Shown here one piece after another: positions 32,791 to 43,600 of a stretch of DNA of 45,776 nucleotides. The DNA lies in contig JAUVJB010000001.1 of NCBI GenBank assembly GCA_030592465.1, positions 1-45,776 on the forward strand, read 5' to 3'. Each line of letters begins with the position of its first letter. The stretch's first letter is position 1. This stretch comes from Bacteroidota bacterium. Lineage in GTDB: Bacteria > Bacteroidota > Bacteroidia > Bacteroidales > B39-G9. Under the pieces are notes generated by a model, which ran no database searches, was not told the origin of the DNA, and was given only the letters and a program-made list of their open reading frames with translations. Made by a program: the position numbers and the translations under genes.

Positions 32791-34081
32791 TCTATCAATG
32801 TATTTAATAGAGACTGCCATTTGTTTGGTATTGTTTTATTCTATTTATCGCATTTTTCTTCAAAAAGAAACTTTATTTTTATTTAACAGATATTATTTAA
32901 TTGCTACAGCTTTACTCTCATTTATTATTCCTGCTTTAAACATCAGCTTTAGTTCAGGTTCAGAATTTATTATTTATAATAATGTATTAGACACAATTAT
33001 TGTAAGTGCAGATGGGATTGAGAAAGTTGTTAGTAATAAATTAAACACACAACAAATTCTAATTTATTTGTATGCATTTGGAGCTGTGTTTTTCTTATTT
33101 CGTTTTATTATTCAGTTGTTTCAGATTTTTTTTATTATCAAAAAAAATAAAATACAACATTCAAATAATTTAAAATTTGTAATTACAAATAAAAATATTT
33201 CTCCATTTACTTTTTTAAACATTATTTTTCTGAACAGTTCCGGAATATCAGAAAAAAACATGGAGAAAATAATTGCTCATGAGCAGGCGCATGTTAAACA
33301 ACTTCATTTTATTGATTTACTTATTGTGGAGTTGATAACAATTATTCAGTGGTTTAATCCGGTTATTTGGATGTATAGAAAATCGCTGAAAGAAGTACAT
33401 GAATACCTTGCTGACGAAGACGTTCTTAAACAGGGTTATGATTCTATTAACTATCAAAAGTTAATATTTAATTTAATTGCAGGTGATGAAAACTATAATC
33501 TTACCAGCAATTTTGATTGTTCACTAACTAAAAAAAGATTAATTATGATGACAAAAATTAAAACACCTAAATGGGCAAAACTTAAAGTATTAGTTTTATT
33601 GCCAATTGTTACAGTTTTAATTTTAGCTTTTGCTTGCTCAAAAAATGATGATAAAGCAAAAATTATTGAAAAATCTGCAAACATTGAAGAATCAGTTTCT
33701 AATGAAAAATCTGCTGCCATCGAAAACACAAAAGACCCTGTTTATTATACAGTAGATGAAATGCCAATATTTGAAGGAGGTATAAATAAACTGAAAAGTT
33801 TTATTGCAACAAACATCAAATATCCCGAACAAGCTAAAAAAGATGGCATTGAAGGCAAAGTATATGTTTCGTTTATAGTTGACAAAACAGGCAAAGTTGT
33901 TGACATTAAAGCTATACAAACAAGAAAATTAACTGATAAAAACATAAAAATAGAAGCACCATTGCTCGAAAAAGAAGCTGTAAGAGTAGTTTCTTTATTA
34001 CCTGACTGGAAACCAGGCAAAATGAAAGGAAAAGAAGTAAAGGTTAGTTTTACAGTTCCAATTAAATTTGAACTTAATTAA
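32783..34081 (+). CDS. BlaR1-like M56 membrane metallopeptidase with C-terminal TonB domain
   Basis: 432 aa. Helices at about 5-25, 35-55 and 90-120 precede the cytoplasmic zinc site HEQAH (about residue 165) in MEKIIAHEQAHVKQLHFID; a third ligand is likely in VHEYLADEDVL. A fourth helix (LVLLPIVTVLILAFACS) leads to a periplasmic tail ending in a TonB C-terminal domain (about 325-432; FIATNIKYPEQAKKDGIEGK; VYVSFIVDKTGKVVDIKAIQ). In BlaR1 the sensor is a penicillin-binding domain; here a TonB-type domain replaces it, a form common in Bacteroidota. It should cleave or inactivate the BlaI-type repressor on a signal that cannot be told. It overlaps blaI by 8 bp. Confidence 0.9.
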   Translation: MNNLSMYLIETAICLVLFYSIYRIFLQKETLFLFNRYYLIATALLSFIIPALNISFSSGSEFIIYNNVLDTIIVSADGIEKVVSNKLNTQQILIYLYAFGAVFFLFRFIIQLFQIFFIIKKNKIQHSNNLKFVITNKNISPFTFLNIIFLNSSGISEKNMEKIIAHEQAHVKQLHFIDLLIVELITIIQWFNPVIWMYRKSLKEVHEYLADEDVLKQGYDSINYQKLIFNLIAGDENYNLTSNFDCSLTKKRLIMMTKIKTPKWAKLKVLVLLPIVTVLILAFACSKNDDKAKIIEKSANIEESVSNEKSAAIENTKDPVYYTVDEMPIFEGGINKLKSFIATNIKYPEQAKKDGIEGKVYVSFIVDKTGKVVDIKAIQTRKLTDKNIKIEAPLLEKEAVRVVSLLPDWKPGKMKGKEVKVSFTVPIKFELN

Positions 34082-34106
34082 ATTTTGAAAAAAAACTTTT
34101 ATTAAT

Positions 34107-34174
34107 ATAGAACACAGATGACGCAGATTAAACAGATAATCGCAGATAAAATTTAGTATCTGTGTTCTATTTTA
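34107..34174 (+). repeat. Dispersed ACACAGATGACGCAGATT-type repeat forming a hairpin
   Basis: Perfect 13-bp arms ATAGAACACAGAT (34107-34119) and ATCTGTGTTCTAT (34158-34170) enclose a 38-nt loop made of CGCAGATTAAACAGATAATC units, followed by TTTT. Repeats of this cAGAT type are familiar from many bacterial genomes. Placed after the M56 gene, the hairpin could also end its transcript. Confidence 0.65.
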
Positions 34175-34208
34175 AAACAATTACTTGTCAAAATAAAAGC
34201 TTCTCATT

Positions 34209-35552
34209 ATGCATCACAAAAATTATTTATTAATTATCTTTTTCTTTTGTAGTTTCGGCTTACACGCTCAAAATGAAAAATATGAAATTTTATTTATCGA
34301 GAATAAATTCGATGAGATTATAGAATTAGCCGACAGTAATATTACAACCGGCAGCAAGCTTTCGCAAGATTATTTTTGGAAAGCAACCGCACTCAATAAA
34401 ACAGGGAATTATAATCAGGCTGTAAATATTATAGAAACCGCATTAAAACTCTTCCCAAACGACAGTATAATAAAAGAATTTCTCGTTAATCTATATTTTG
34501 ATAACGGCATGTATATTAAAGCTAAGCCGCTTATTAACAGGCTTTTATGCAACGATTCTGCAAATTTTAATCTTATAAGTAAAAAGATAATAATTTTTGA
34601 GTTTAACAATAAATATAATGATGCAATATCATTATTAGAAAAACAAATATTGCGTGATACAACAAATACATTTTTGATGCTTCATTTAGCCGATAATTAT
34701 TACAAAATAGACAGTATAGATAATGCATTATTTTATTATGAGAAAGTATTTAAACAAAATCCGAATAATATAAAAATAGCATATAAAATTGCAAAAATTT
34801 ATTTAAAAGTTGACACAAAAATGGCTTTGCCTGTATGTGATTCTATAATTAAAAAAGATTCTTTAAACCTAGCTTTTATAAAAATAAAAGCTTATGCCTT
34901 AAAAAAATTAGATAGAAACAAAAAGGCATTAAAATTATTTGAAAATCTTAATAGTCTTGGAGATTCTTCATTTTCAACTTTAAAATATATCGGTATTTTA
35001 AGATATAAAACCAATGATTTTCACAATGCGAAAACAATCATGCAATCTGCATTAGCAATAGATTCTTCTGATGTAGATTTAACATATTTTTACGGATGTA
35101 CATTAGCGTCTGACACAAGCTATTACAAATTAGTAAAAGGAAAAACGTTAAAAGTAATAAAGTGTGCATTAGCAGCTGACTCAATCTATAAAAATAGACA
35201 AGAAGCTTGTTATTATATTAAAAAATCTATTGATTTATTAGCTCCACCATCTACATTATCAATTATTTATGCTCAATTAGGAGGCGTTTATAAAGAATTA
35301 AAGCAATATAAAAATGCTATAAATTATTATAAGCTTGCTTATAAAAACAATCCCAAGAGTTTGAATTTACTCTTTTTCATTGCATCAATTTATGAAATTA
35401 ATCTTTACGATAAAAAAACTGCTCTTAAAAAATATCAACAATTTGTTTCTAAAGCAAATGATATTCGCTTTCAATCTTATTATTTTGACTTAGCCAATCA
35501 CAGAATTAAACATTTGAAAGAAGACCTTTTTTTTACAGGAGATTTAAAATAA
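34209..35552 (+). CDS. Exported tetratricopeptide-repeat protein
   Basis: 447 aa. The signal peptide (MHHKNYLLIIFFFCSFGLHA-Q) is followed by TPR-type helix pairs along the whole length: DYFWKATALNKTGNYNQAVN near residue 55, LHLADNYYKIDSIDNALFYY near 160, IKAYALKKLDRNKKALKLFE near 225 and IYAQLGGVYKELKQYKNAIN near 355. It is probably a periplasmic scaffold. No catalytic motif is seen, and the neighbours give no functional link; the ATG at 34209 begins the signal peptide directly. It does not belong to the blaI unit in any way I can show. Confidence 0.8.
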   Translation: MHHKNYLLIIFFFCSFGLHAQNEKYEILFIENKFDEIIELADSNITTGSKLSQDYFWKATALNKTGNYNQAVNIIETALKLFPNDSIIKEFLVNLYFDNGMYIKAKPLINRLLCNDSANFNLISKKIIIFEFNNKYNDAISLLEKQILRDTTNTFLMLHLADNYYKIDSIDNALFYYEKVFKQNPNNIKIAYKIAKIYLKVDTKMALPVCDSIIKKDSLNLAFIKIKAYALKKLDRNKKALKLFENLNSLGDSSFSTLKYIGILRYKTNDFHNAKTIMQSALAIDSSDVDLTYFYGCTLASDTSYYKLVKGKTLKVIKCALAADSIYKNRQEACYYIKKSIDLLAPPSTLSIIYAQLGGVYKELKQYKNAINYYKLAYKNNPKSLNLLFFIASIYEINLYDKKTALKKYQQFVSKANDIRFQSYYFDLANHRIKHLKEDLFFTGDLK

Positions 35553-35876
35553 TAAATTCAGCTAACATATAGCCGAAATTCATCTGGCGTTCGTTTTCAA
35601 CAAGTTTCCAACCGGCAAAAACGTCTCGTTTGGGCCTCTGTTACCATTTAGTTTTTTTATTTTACCGAAAAATTTTATCTGCAAATAAAAAAAACCACAA
35701 TAAACTTGCAAAAGTCAAAAAAAATCCTTATATTGTAAAAGGAATTTAAACTTTTTTTCTTATCTCATTAAAGATAACAATAATATTCCAAATTGATTCA
35801 CACATTTTCCTTGGATACAAATTTATAGATTCCTAAATAATTAATTTCAATATTAATAATACTTAGCAACATAGAG
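35553..35876. other. 324-bp intergenic gap with a GC-richer island
   Basis: Positions 35576-35645 are markedly richer in G and C than the surroundings (GGCGTTCGTTTTC, CCGGCAAAAACGTCTCG). On the minus strand the stretch can be read as a short peptide (NRGPNETFLPVGNLLKTNA), but it is interrupted by stops on both sides, so it is at most a remnant of a gene or repeat. The rest is AT-rich, with no further element I recognise. Confidence 0.4.
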
Positions 35877-35903
35877 TTGTTATGTATAAATAATTCATTA
35901 ACA

Positions 35904-37280
35904 ATGAAATACAAAAGCTATACGTTAAATAATTTTAAAGATATACCACAAATAAGCAAATTAACAAAAGAGCAATTATTTGACATTGAGGTAGTTGGAA
36001 GGGTATTGCCATTTAAAACCAATAATTATGTTGTTAATAATCTTATTGACTGGGATAATTTTGAAAACGACCCAATGTTTATTCTTAACTTCCCACAAAA
36101 AGGAATGTTAATACCGGAACACTATAATATCATATCCGAATTATTAAAAAAGTCAGAAAATCCAACAGCCATAGCTAAAGCAGCTAATAAAATACGTTTA
36201 CAACTCAACCCTCATCCTGATGGTCAATCTCATAATGTTCCAATAGTTAAAGGGGGAAAACTACTTGGTATTCAACATAAATATCAAGAAACAATACTAT
36301 TTTTCCCAACTCAAGGACAAACATGTCATGCTTACTGCACATTTTGCTTTCGTTGGCCTCAATTTACTGGCACGAATAATTTAAAATTTGCCGCAAATCG
36401 CATCCAACTTTTAATCGATTACTTAAAACAACATCCTTCAATTACTGATATTCTTTTTACCGGTGGCGACCCAATGATAATGAAAACCGGAATTATTGAA
36501 ATATATATTAATTCATTATTAGAAGCAGATTTGCCTAATTTAAAAACCTTCCGAATAGGAACAAAATCTCTTAGTTATTGGCCTTATCGTTTTACTGAAG
36601 ATGATGACTATGAAGATTTGCTGCGACTTTTTGAAAAAGTAAATAATTCGGGTAAAAATTTAACAATAATGGCTCATATTAATCATTACACCGAATTAGA
36701 AACACAAGAAGTGCAAAAAGCCATAAAAAACATTCAAAACACCGGAACCATTATCAGATCTCAATCACCATTATTAAATCATATTAACGCTAAACCGGAA
36801 ATATGGCAACGCATGTGGAGTCAACAAGTAAATCTGGGAATAATTCCGTATTACATGTTTATTGCCCGCGATACAGGTGCTCAACATTATTTTGCTGTTC
36901 CATTAGTTAAAGCATGGAGTATTTTTAAAGATGCTTATTCAAAAGTGAGTGGAATATGCCGTACAGTCAGAGGTCCAAGCATGTCAACCGACCCGGGTAA
37001 AATTTTGATTAACGGCGTTAGTGAAATAAACGGTAAAAAGGTAATAGTACTAAGTTTCTTACAAGGCAGAAACCCTGACTGGGTAAATAAACCGTTTTTT
37101 GCTAAATATGACGATAAAGCAATTTGGTTAAACGATTTAGAACCTGCTTTTGATGAACAAAAATTCTTCTATGAAAAAGGCTTATTATTTGATAATAAAA
37201 TTAATATTTTAGAGTATGAGTTCAATTCAGAAAAACATTTATATGAAAAACTGAAAAAAATAGCAACAAATTTTAATTGA
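35904..37280 (+). CDS. Radical SAM protein of the lysine 2,3-aminomutase (KamA) family
   Basis: 458 aa from the ATG at 35904 (MKYKSYTLNNFKDIPQ); an ATG nine codons earlier is possible. The cluster motif is CHAYCTFCF (Cys 141, 145, 148; Cx3Cx2C), preceded by IQHKYQETILFFPTQGQT and followed by a glycine-rich SAM strand ILFTGGDPMIMK. Later family features are IGTKSLSYWPYRF, TIIRSQSPLLNHI, PYYMFIARDTGAQHYFAVPL and STDPGKILI, where the Lys could hold pyridoxal phosphate as in aminomutases. It differs from true KamA at CHAYCTFCFRWPQF (KamA has CRHCTRRR), so lysine need not be the substrate. No lysine-fermentation genes surround it. Confidence 0.8.
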   Translation: MKYKSYTLNNFKDIPQISKLTKEQLFDIEVVGRVLPFKTNNYVVNNLIDWDNFENDPMFILNFPQKGMLIPEHYNIISELLKKSENPTAIAKAANKIRLQLNPHPDGQSHNVPIVKGGKLLGIQHKYQETILFFPTQGQTCHAYCTFCFRWPQFTGTNNLKFAANRIQLLIDYLKQHPSITDILFTGGDPMIMKTGIIEIYINSLLEADLPNLKTFRIGTKSLSYWPYRFTEDDDYEDLLRLFEKVNNSGKNLTIMAHINHYTELETQEVQKAIKNIQNTGTIIRSQSPLLNHINAKPEIWQRMWSQQVNLGIIPYYMFIARDTGAQHYFAVPLVKAWSIFKDAYSKVSGICRTVRGPSMSTDPGKILINGVSEINGKKVIVLSFLQGRNPDWVNKPFFAKYDDKAIWLNDLEPAFDEQKFFYEKGLLFDNKINILEYEFNSEKHLYEKLKKIATNFN

Positions 37281-37285
37281 CCCAC

Positions 37286-37362
37286 GCTCTTTCGGATTTG
37301 TAATCCGAAAGTCTAAATAAACGAATGTAAACATAACTTTCGGATTGCAAATCCGAAAGAGC
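37286..37362. repeat. Nested hairpin repeat (CTTTCGGATT stems)
   Basis: Two perfect hairpins, CTTTCGGATT with TGT to AATCCGAAAG (37289-37311) and CTTTCGGATT with GCA to AATCCGAAAG (37337-37359), lie in one larger 15-bp inverted repeat (GCTCTTTCGGATTTG at 37286-37300 and CAAATCCGAAAGAGC at 37348-37362). They resemble the ends of a small transposable unit and share the stem-TGT-stem plan of 12269-12293. The gap 37281-37690 otherwise holds the structured stretch described next and a terminator. Confidence 0.75.
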
Positions 37363-37419
37363 AAGGAAGGGAAAATACATGTGCTAATACTGCATAGCGG
37401 TTGTAATAGATGGCTTTAC

Positions 37420-37620
37420 TGTCCTTAACCCGAAAAATTAACTTCGTTGAGGGCTTCGCCGTTCATAATTTTTCTGACGATTAAGTAATACCAACAAATT
37501 TAGGGTTTTTAATAACCCCAAATTTGGGTATTACTAAATCGGGGTTTCCCGTATTGCTAACACACATCCCATCGCACATTCATACAATTCACTTCGTTTT
37601 TGTATGAATAATACGGGTTA
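37420..37620. other. Structured intergenic stretch with three hairpins
   Basis: In order: GAAAAATTA / TAATTTTTC with a 26-nt interior, containing GAGGGCTTCGCCGTTC; AATTTAGGGTT / AACCCCAAATT at about 37497-37524; and an outer CCCGTATT (37548-37555) / AATACGGG (37610-37617) pair holding an inner ATTCATACAA (37578-37587) / TTGTATGAAT (37600-37609) hairpin. No frame codes through it. It could be a repeat, an untranslated RNA or a recombination site; I cannot assign it. Confidence 0.5.
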
Positions 37621-37648
37621 AATTCTTAAATCTGAAATTTATTGCATG

Positions 37649-37681
37649 AAAAAAAGGCACAAGAGAGAACACTTGTGCCTT
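37649..37681 (-). terminator. Rho-independent terminator of the giant T9SS gene
   Basis: The stem AAGGCACAAG / CTTGTGCCTT (10 pairs, 8-nt loop) lies just past the stop codon of the minus-strand gene, and in that direction is followed by seven T. Confidence 0.85.
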
Positions 37682-37690
37682 CATTTATAA

Positions 37691-40600
37691 TTATTGTTTA
37701 ATAATTCTGTTAACTTTCTGATTGTTTCCTGACATAACTTTTAAATAATAAATGCCTGCCGGATAATTAGAAATATCAATATTTTCATGTAAATATTTTA
37801 CATTTTTAAATTTCTTCATAATAAGATTATTACCAACTACATCGAAAATTGAAATTGTAATATCCGAATATTTACTAATTGATAATTCCACATTAAAAAA
37901 TCCGTTTGATGGATTCGGGAAAACATTAATTGTTTCAACAGATTCAATATCAGATACATCTGTTAAATAAACAGGAACATTGATTAATAGAGTATCAGAA
38001 TTGCAATCGTTTGAAGCAATAAGCTGAACAGGATATGTACCTTCGTTATCATAAGTATGAACAGGATTTAATTCTTCGCTGATTTGTCCATCACCAAAAT
38101 CCCATTTAATATCAATTGCTCCTGTTGAGTAGTTTGAAAAACTAACTGTTTTTTCTGATATTGAAAAACTATAAATCGCATTCACAGCTTCACATGCAAT
38201 AACATTAATATTCATTGTAACAGAATCTCTACTGCAAATGTTATATGCAACAAGTGATACAGAATACATACCATTTTCTGTATAAATATGAGTTGGATTT
38301 TCGTCTTCAATAGTTTGTCCATCGCCAAAATACCATATATAACTTACAGCAAACTGCGATGTATTAGTAAATGCTAATTCTCCTCCATCAATAGAATATG
38401 TATATCCTGCAATTGCATTCCGGCATACCTTAATTTGTTTAAATATAGTATCATTATTACATTCATGATAAGCAATTAAAGACACATTGTAAGTTCCTGC
38501 AGAATCATATTTATGAACCGGATTTACGTCATAACTAATATTTTCATCACCAAAATTCCAATAATAACTGCTTGCATCTGTAGATTGATTTGTAAAACTT
38601 ATTTTAAAATCATCAAACGAATAATCAAATTCAGCATACGCTGTGCTTGTATTCTTTGTAACAATTATTGTATCGCTAACAATACCACAGTTTGAACTTA
38701 TCTGTACCGAATAGGTTCCGGCAACAGTTACAGGAATTGTTCTTGTTGTATCGCCTGTTGACCAAATGTATGTTCCATCAGATTGCCCGGCATCTAATAT
38801 AAAAATATCATTGCCACATATTGAAATATCTTCACCTAAATCAAAATTTTCTACAGAAATAAATTCATAAGCACCAATATCAGGACTATTAATATCTCTT
38901 AAATTACCATTAATATCGGTTGTTACATAATCTGTTGGCAATGCAGTACCATCTAATAAATAATTACAGGTTCGTAAATCATCATCGGAATAAAACACAG
39001 GGTCAATATTCAAACTATTATAATCTTGTGAATAGTTTGATTGTAGTGTAGTTAGATCAGCTATATATGTACCATTCCATCTTGCCAAATAACTTCCTGT
39101 TGTATTTAAAATATTATAGTCAGACTGATACGAATTACTTCCGCAATAACCATATATTGAATATCCTCCTGCATTATTAGAAAATATATTATTTAAAACA
39201 ACAAGACCATAACAATCATCAGTATAAAAACTTTTTGAATCGCTTGCTCCACCATATAGATTAACACTATTATTCAAGACATGAAGATTATTCAATTCGT
39301 CAGCATAAATCCCTATAAATGAAGAGTATGATGAAGTAAATGAGATACTGTTATTTGAAATTATTGAAGGAATTCCTTCGTTGGTATATGAATAGGCAAC
39401 ATATATTGCTATCTCTCCATTATATAAATCAATAAGATTATTTGAAATTTCGAATCTATTATTTATATAATTATCAAAATCTAAATATATTGCATTGTAA
39501 TAATCGTATGAATTGGAATTATTTGTAATCCGGTTGTTGTTTATTGTAATTCCATCAACATAATATGCTTCTATACCTATATAGTATTGTTCTGTGAATA
39601 TATTACCGGTAATTTCAATATTCTTATCGTATTTATTTAGGTCGTTATCTCCTTCCCAATAAATACCATAATCACCATTTTCAAAAATATTGTTTGAGAT
39701 AATATTATAATCATCGTTTTCTTCATTTGAATTATACTCGGAATAAATACAATATCCATTTTCAATTGGAGCAATAAATTTACAATTTGTAATTGTATTA
39801 TTGCATGCACCATTTTTGAATAAAATTCCATAATCTGAATTATCATAAATTTCAAATGTTATATTATCGAAAATAATATTATCTGCACCATTTAGAGAAA
39901 CTAAATATTCTGCATATTCATCGGTAAATATAACCGGATTGTTGTTTTCTGAAACTGAACGGAATGTAATGGTATTTTCTGATGAAACACCAAATATTTC
40001 AGGTATTTCAAAACTTTCATTATAAGTTCCTTCTTCAACATTAAATACTACTGCACTACAAATTCTCGGTGAATTTGTTAAAAAATTAACGGCTTCATTA
40101 AACGAATTAAAGTCGTTATTAATACTTTTCCCAATTGAATATTCACCTGATATTCCTTTTTCGAAATCTTTTTCAAACAAATCGTTTGAAGTATTTTCAT
40201 CAGTAGTGTTATTTGGAAAAGTTGTCCATGCTTTTAAAGTCAATAGTTGTTCGGAAGTAATATCGTAATCTCCTAGAAAAACAGTATCTGTTTTGTTTAT
40301 TTGCAGTTCTCCACTCCAATTTACAGCAGTTTTTAATGTATCATTTACCGACCAATTAACAACATCAGAAGTTAATATTTCAGTTCCGAAATTTGATATT
40401 ATTGCGTAAAAGTTATAATTACCGTTACATAATAAATCACTATCAGTAAATATTTCAATAATTCCCGCATCAATATTTCGTACTGAAAAAATAATTGCAC
40501 CCATATCAGGATTTACTGCATCCCTTTCATAACCATTAATATCATCAGTAATTAGAGCTACAGGACAGCCTGTATTATTTAACAAACTATTATTTGGTGT

Positions 40601-43600
40601 AAGATTGGTTATTGACGTATAATAAGGATTAGCTTGTACAGAATTTGAATCAATACCCGGGCATACTATTCTGTAATTTTCAATTGTGTTAATATTATAA
40701 CCGTTGATATTACATATAAAATCTCCGGAAGAATAAAGATCATTACAATCTGAGGTGTCAACCAATTCAGAAACAATAACATCTGAAAATAATGCATAAG
40801 CATTGCTATAATTAGCAAATATATTATTTATAAGAGTAGTGTTATTACAAGAAGACATTAAATTTATTGCTTTACTGACTTCATTACTATTTGATATATT
40901 TACACTATTATAATAAAAAGCAATGTAGCTGGAATTTTCAACTTTTATACCGGATGTTTCAAAGCCACCTTGCATTGTAATAAAATTATTAGCTACTATG
41001 CCTTTGTTTTCAAGAGTACATAATGTATTATTAAATCTAATTCCATAAACCTCATCAACTTCATTTCCTGATGTTAAAATTCTATTATTTCTTATGTTAA
41101 ACTCTGAATTAATATTATTGATATCAACTCCAAGTATTTTGGAGTTGACATTATTATTTAAAATGTTAAAGGTATCACTTGTTTCAATAATAATTCCGTT
41201 ATCAACCCCTGATATTTCATTTGATATAATTTCAGAATACAAACAATTATCTACATAAATTCCATTTTCCAAACTATTTATCTGGTTTGCTTCAATTGTT
41301 AAAGAATCCATATTGCTTATATGCAATCCTGAATTATTTTCCCGAAAAACATTATTATTTATTATCAGCCCTTTATTATTAAAAATTTCGTCTCCTGAAT
41401 AAATAATTCCATAATTTCCACCGCTGAATAAATTATTATTAAACTCCCAATTGTTTAAATCAGAATCAATGTTTGCAAGTATTAATTCATAATCTGTTTC
41501 GGTAGCATATTTTTGCCCTTCAAATACACAATTATTAAATTTTATACCATAAGTATCATACATTGAAATTACTCTTTGATAATTGCCTGTTGCTTTGAAT
41601 GTTATTTGATTGAATTCTATATTTCCAATTTCGTTTAAAAACATTACATAATTTGAATCGGAACTATTTGAAGCATAAGCTAATATTACTAACGAACTAT
41701 CCTGCGATTCGGAAATGAAAGTAAACAGCGAACTGCTGTCTGCCCCCGGAATGGAATCAATAATAATTTGTTCATTATAAATACCATCACGAATTAAGAA
41801 ATTGAATGTATTAGATTCATATACTCCTCCCAAATTAAAATAATCAGCAAGTTCAGTGAAATTTTCAAAATCAGGTTCAGTTCCACCAATGGTATATGTT
41901 CCTCCTTCTAAAACCCCGTATAAACTAACCTGTAAAGTATCGTTGCTATTTATACAATCGTTTGCTCCATTTGGCATACTTGACCAAACTTTAATATCAT
42001 ATACCTCACCGGCTTCAATGTTTATTGTGCCCGGATTTATTACTGAATCTCTTGTTATTTCTAAAGCTCCCACAAAATTATATGTTGTTTGAGCCACGCC
42101 ATTAACAGTCCAGCAAATATCAGCATTAAAAAGTGTATCAATACATAAATTTTTTATTGTGGTATAAATATTATAATCGCCGGCAAAATAAGGAGCAGAT
42201 TCGGTAGTGTAAATGGATGTTATTGCTGCATCAATTCCTTCAGGAGCAAAAAATTCATCACCACCAATATCAGGATGTTCCATATTTCTGACATCTCCAT
42301 CAATATCGTAGGATAATTCAGTATAAGTAACCGTATCTCCTGTTCTGTCTAAAATTTTGTTATACTCAGTTAAGTGAAGGTCGGTTTCCGAAATAAAATT
42401 CACATTTTCTGAGAATGAATGGCTGTCAAAACCATAGGACTGCCAATTGCTGAGAGTTGAATAATTTACATACGAAGAACTTCCGGTTCGCCTCCTGCCT
42501 GTTGTTTCTGCTACAATATTATTATAATCAGATAAAACTATCCTTGAACCACTATAATAATCAAAATATATTCCGTAACCATTAGGAGCAATAAGAATAT
42601 TGTTTTTTAATTTTATATTTAATGATGTACCTGCAAGACAGTAAGAATATCCAATGCCGTTATTCACAGAAGTATTATTAATAGTCCATTGATAATTACT
42701 ATTTCCAATATATATTCCAAAATTTGTAGTATGAGAACCTTCTACATACACAATATTACCGGCAACTAAACCATAATTATCAGATGTTCCATCACAAGCA
42801 TTAACATCAATTCCCATATATCTTGCTTTAACATTGTTATTAATTATTCTTAATCCATTATCGCAATTAAGAGCATATATCCCCAGATTAGTAGTTTTGC
42901 CAACATCAGTCTGAATAGTATTTGATGAAATAACAGGAGCATCCTGATATCTTAATTGAATAGCCCTGAAAGTTTGATCTTTGAATATATTATTTTCAAC
43001 AATTGTTCCCGGCTCTATATTGCTTGCATTATAACCATAATAAAATATGCCAAGATTGCCATATAAAACATAATTATTTTTAAACACATTATTTATATCT
43101 AAAGCATCGACTGAACTTGCAGAATAAATAACTGCATATTTTTCACTTTCGTTTGTAGTTTGATATCCCTGTAAAAAGCAATTTAATACCTGATTATTAT
43201 TTGCCCCATTTTTTATGGCAATAGCCTGCCCGCTCGAAGTTTGTATTATTGATAATTGTTTTATAGTTACAAAATCAGCTCCATTCAAATACAATACAGA
43301 ATTATTTGATATTCCATATTGAAGCACCACAGATGAACTATCGCCTGATTCTGATTGAAATGTTATGGTTTTTGTTTCATCAGCACCCTGAATTTCATTG
43401 ATTATAACACGTTCGTTATAAACTCCATCTCTGATATTAAAAATAACATTATTTGATATTCCATAATTATTCATTATTTCAACAGTATTTGAAAATGTTT
43501 CAAAATCAGGTTCTGTACCTCCAATTGTATAATTACCATCAAGGGCTGTATAAAAATCATAATTAACAGTATCATTCGCAGCATAAATATCTACTCCGCC

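Noticed and set aside
35576..35645. GC-richer island read as a gene remnant
   Set aside because: The open stretch is about 20 codons and I recognise no family in it; recorded only as an odd composition.
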